Assembly (NCBI RefSeq): GCF_014204795.1
Contig: NZ_JACHMB010000001.1
Span: 7,142,501 to 7,206,500 of the forward strand
Origin: Nonomuraea jabiensis
GTDB taxonomy: Bacteria; Actinomycetota; Actinomycetes; Streptosporangiales; Streptosporangiaceae
Direction of reading: 5' to 3'
Length of the DNA stretch: 64,000 nt
The first letter of the stretch is position 1, and every line of letters starts with the position of its first letter. The position numbers were made by a program, and so were the translations under genes. Shown piece after piece: positions 61,821-64,000 of the stretch. Under the pieces are notes generated by a model, which worked only from the letters and a program-made list of their open reading frames with translations, was not told the DNA's origin and did not search any database.

Positions 61821-62723
61821 ATGCCCCAGGTGGCACCACCGACCGAGAGCCGCAACCCGCGCACCGCCGACATCGACACGCTGGAGTCGGCGGACGTCCT
61901 GCGGCTGCTGCTGGACGAGGACGCCACGGCGGTCGCGGCCGCCCGCGCCGCGACCGCGTCGCTCGCCCGGGCCGTGGACGAGACGCATCTCCGGCTGGGC
62001 CGGGGCGGCGGCGTGCACTACTTCGGCGCGGGCGCGTCGGGGCGGCTGGCGGTGCTGGACGCCACCGAGATCACGCCGACGTTCGGGGTGGCGCGTGGCC
62101 TGTTCACGGCGCACTTCGCGGGCGGGCCGGGCGCGCTCACCGACTCGTCCGTGGACCGGGAGGACGCCGGGGAGCTCGGAGCCGCCGACGCCGGGGCGCT
62201 CGGCGAGGACGACGTGGCCATCGGGATCACGGCGTCCGGGGGCACCCCGTACGTGGCCGGGGCGCTGCGCGCGGCCAGGGCGGCGGGCGCGCTCACCGTG
62301 CTGATCACCTGCAACCCGGCCGCGCCGCTGCGCGACCTGGCCGAGATCCTCGTCGTCGCGGACACCGGGCCCGAGGCGCTCACCGGCTCCACCCGGCTCA
62401 AGGCGGGCACGGCGACCAAGGTGCTGCTGAACGCGTTCTCGACGGCACTCATGATCAAAGCGGGGCGTACGTACTCGAACCTCATGGTCGGGCTGGTCGC
62501 CACCAACGCCAAGCTGGAGCGGCGGGCGGTGAACCTGCTCGTGGAGGCGACCGGGGAGGACGCCGCGGCCTGCGGCGCCGCGCTGGCGGAGGCGGACGGG
62601 CGGATCCCGGAGGCGCTCGTACGGCTGCTCACGGGCTGCACGCCCGGCCAGGCGCGGGCCGCGCTCGCCGCCCATCCGGGCGTCCGCGCGGCCGTGGCCG
62701 CGCTGGGCGGGCACGCCGGATGA
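61821..62723 (+). CDS. murQ: N-acetylmuramic acid 6-phosphate etherase
   Basis: The product is 300 residues. It has the MurQ start TESRNPRTADIDTL, the SIS domain with YFGAGASGRLAVLDATEITPTFG (catalytic Glu), GITASGGTPYV and GSTRLKAGTATK. It removes the D-lactyl group of MurNAc-6-phosphate to give GlcNAc-6-phosphate in peptidoglycan recycling. The ATG at 61821 has GAGGAG 4 nt upstream; an ATG at 61809 overlapping the GH89 stop would add four residues. In most bacteria MurNAc-6-P comes from a PTS; here a kinase follows instead. Confidence 0.93.
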   Translation: MPQVAPPTESRNPRTADIDTLESADVLRLLLDEDATAVAAARAATASLARAVDETHLRLGRGGGVHYFGAGASGRLAVLDATEITPTFGVARGLFTAHFAGGPGALTDSSVDREDAGELGAADAGALGEDDVAIGITASGGTPYVAGALRAARAAGALTVLITCNPAAPLRDLAEILVVADTGPEALTGSTRLKAGTATKVLLNAFSTALMIKAGRTYSNLMVGLVATNAKLERRAVNLLVEATGEDAAACGAALAEADGRIPEALVRLLTGCTPGQARAALAAHPGVRAAVAALGGHAG

Positions 62724-63712
62724 GCGGCTTCGCGGGCGTGGACGTCGGCGGCGGAGGCATCAGGACCCGGATCGAGAGCGGCGGGGAGATCGCGTACGGC
62801 GAGGACCCGGCGCCCGTGCCCCGCGCCGAGGGCCGGGTGGACCTCGACCGGCTCGCCACCCGGATCGCGTCGCTCATCGGGGACGCAGGACGGGCCCCCG
62901 TGCGGCTGGACGGGATGGCCGTCGGCGTGACCGGGCTGCCGGGGCTGGTCAGGGAGCCGGAGGCGTTGTGGCGGGCGCTGGGGGAGCGGTTCGGGCTCGG
63001 CACGCTCGTGGTCGCCGGCGACATGGTGACCACGCACGTCGGCGCGCTCGGGTTCCGGCCCGGAGTGGTGGTCGCCGCCGGGACCGGCGTCATCACGCTC
63101 GGCACCGACCTCGACCGCGTCTGGAACCAGTCCGACGGATGGGGCCACCTCCTCGGCGACCACGGCGGGGGCGCCTGGATCGGCGGCCAGGGCCTCCAGG
63201 CCGCCCTGCGCGCCCACGACGGCCGGGCCGGCGGCTCGCCCGCCCTCCTCGAACACCTGACGGCCCGCTTCGGCCACCCCCTGGACCTGGTGGCGCTCGT
63301 CTACGAGTCGGCCTCGCCGGCGCACCACCTGGCGTCGTTCGCGCCGTCGGTGGCCGACGCGGCCCGCGCGGGAGACCCGGTGGCGCGCGGGATCTGGACC
63401 GAGGCGGGGCGGCAGCTCGGCCAGACCGCCGTCGCCGCCGCGCCGGGGCTCGACCCGGTCTTCTCCTGGGGCGGGCGGGTCTTCGACGCCGCGGACCTGC
63501 TGATGGAGCCGTTCCAGGACACCGTGCGCGACCTGCTGCCGGGAGCCCGGTTCACGCCGCCCGCCGGCACCTCGGCCGACGGCGCGCTCGCGCTGGCCAG
63601 GGCCGCGGCGGCCGGCGAGGTCCGGCCGCGGCACCCGTACCTGTACGTCTACGCGGCTAGTGGGAGCCGGTCAGCAGCCGCAGCCGCGCCACCGCCTCCC
63701 CGAACTCGCTGA
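62720..63712 (+). CDS. BadF/BcrA-type N-acetylhexosamine kinase
   Basis: The product is 330 residues. The ASKHA fold has a first phosphate loop FAGVDVGGGGIRTRI (usual form DGGGTKT), a second segment VVVAAGTGVITLG, then GWGHLLGDHGGGAWIG and a final FSWGGRVFDAADLL. It matches the NagK/MurK group of BadF-type kinases that phosphorylate GlcNAc and/or MurNAc. The ATG overlaps the murQ stop by 4 nt. The C-terminal tail (AASGSRSAAAAAPPPPRTR) runs 56 nt into the convergent downstream gene and may be added by loss of an earlier stop. Confidence 0.87.
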   Translation: MSGFAGVDVGGGGIRTRIESGGEIAYGEDPAPVPRAEGRVDLDRLATRIASLIGDAGRAPVRLDGMAVGVTGLPGLVREPEALWRALGERFGLGTLVVAGDMVTTHVGALGFRPGVVVAAGTGVITLGTDLDRVWNQSDGWGHLLGDHGGGAWIGGQGLQAALRAHDGRAGGSPALLEHLTARFGHPLDLVALVYESASPAHHLASFAPSVADAARAGDPVARGIWTEAGRQLGQTAVAAAPGLDPVFSWGGRVFDAADLLMEPFQDTVRDLLPGARFTPPAGTSADGALALARAAAAGEVRPRHPYLYVYAASGSRSAAAAAPPPPRTR

Positions 63713-64000
63713 TCATGTCGTAGACCACCTCGCGGGCCGGTCTGACCTGGTCGAGCTGGCCCACGACCTGCCCGACGAAGTAGTTGACCAGCTCCACCGC
63801 CCCCGGCTCGCCCTTCTCCGCCGCCGCCCCGATGCGGGCCATCGCGCCCTCGGCCACCAGCAGCTGCAGCGGCATCCCGAGCGGCCCGGGGCTCTCCTGG
63901 CCGGAGTCCCACTCCTCCGTCCAGGCCGACCTGAGCTGGCGGGCCGGCTTGCCCGTACGGGACCTGGACCTGACCGTGTCCAGCGACGAGGCGGCCAGGA
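63657..64000 (-). CDS. nitronate monooxygenase-like protein (3' part only)
   Basis: The last 113 codons of the gene are present; its 5' end lies beyond the window. The segment TVRSRSRTGKPARQLRSAWT and the later GPLGMPLQLLV, NYFVGQVVGQLDQVRPAREV and VYDMISEFGEAVARL agree with the C-terminus of FMN-dependent nitronate monooxygenases (2-nitropropane dioxygenase family). These enzymes oxidise propionate 3-nitronate or alkyl nitronates. Its stop lies inside the end of the kinase gene. Confidence 0.75.
   Translation of the reverse strand, partial: LAASSLDTVRSRSRTGKPARQLRSAWTEEWDSGQESPGPLGMPLQLLVAEGAMARIGAAAEKGEPGAVELVNYFVGQVVGQLDQVRPAREVVYDMISEFGEAVARLRLLTGSH

Overview
The window is a high-GC actinomycete chromosome segment. 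The evidence is heavy G/C third-position bias, many GTG starts, TANNNT boxes 5-8 nt before start codons (leaderless transcripts), an ANTAR response regulator, a Spo0M homologue and sugar importers with no ATPase gene of their own. The gene set rpsA, coaE, polA, uvrB, liv and ANTAR regulator is typical of Streptomyces and Streptosporangiaceae core chromosome. A Nonomuraea-like organism is my inference and is not proven. No intact insertion sequence, prophage or CRISPR array was seen.

Layout. 0-2.4 kb: a short-chain dehydrogenase, a helix-turn-helix plus LAGLIDADG-like protein, an unusual tRNA-Leu(CAA) and the ANTAR regulator (PdtaR type). 2.5-12.3 kb: a branched-chain amino acid type uptake locus, with three tandem lipoprotein binding proteins on the plus strand, two small lipoprotein genes interleaved on the minus strand, and a livH-livM-livG-livF operon whose livH carries an extra exported N-terminal domain. 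Upstream of livH is a possible pseudoknot. 12.7-22.4 kb: housekeeping genes (thioesterase, polA, polysaccharide deacetylase, rpsA, a tripeptidyl-peptidase-like hydrolase, GNAT, a Clp-N protein, coaE).

22.4-27.9 kb holds the standout gene. It encodes a single 1855-residue protein ordered TIR, metallophosphoesterase-like domain with lost catalytic residues, uncharacterised region, NACHT ATPase, pentapeptide repeats and about 15 WD40 repeats. This is the architecture of a STAND-type sensor and is probably an anti-phage or self/non-self system. It is followed by an SLC13/ArsB-like permease (28-29.2 kb), a three-gene minus-strand module (two-TM protein, cupin, inositol-monophosphatase-like enzyme; 29.5-32 kb), a methyltransferase, and an SPFH-SPFH-Spo0M operon (33.2-36.8 kb). 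uvrB, an alpha/beta hydrolase and a RIO-type kinase follow.

41.1-48.6 kb is more accessory. It has two minisatellites (52-bp and 33-bp units), a P450 and DrrAB-like exporter operon divergent from a regulator that joins an IS30-like HTH to a MarR-like domain, an N-terminally short DHFR-like protein, a double zinc-ribbon protein and a Uma2-family protein. 48.7-55.1 kb carries an SDR plus hydrolase pair, a DUF4126 membrane protein, an aminoglycoside/choline-kinase-like phosphotransferase, a dimethylglycine/sarcosine dehydrogenase-like flavoprotein and a GntR regulator.

55.2-63.7 kb is a coherent amino-sugar locus. A binding protein and two permeases (minus strand) lie beside a ROK regulator, divergent from a cytosolic GH89 alpha-N-acetylglucosaminidase, MurQ-type etherase and BadF-type sugar kinase. 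Together they could import alpha-GlcNAc or MurNAc-containing saccharides, cleave them inside the cell, phosphorylate the sugar and split the lactyl ether. The window ends inside a nitronate-monooxygenase-like gene.
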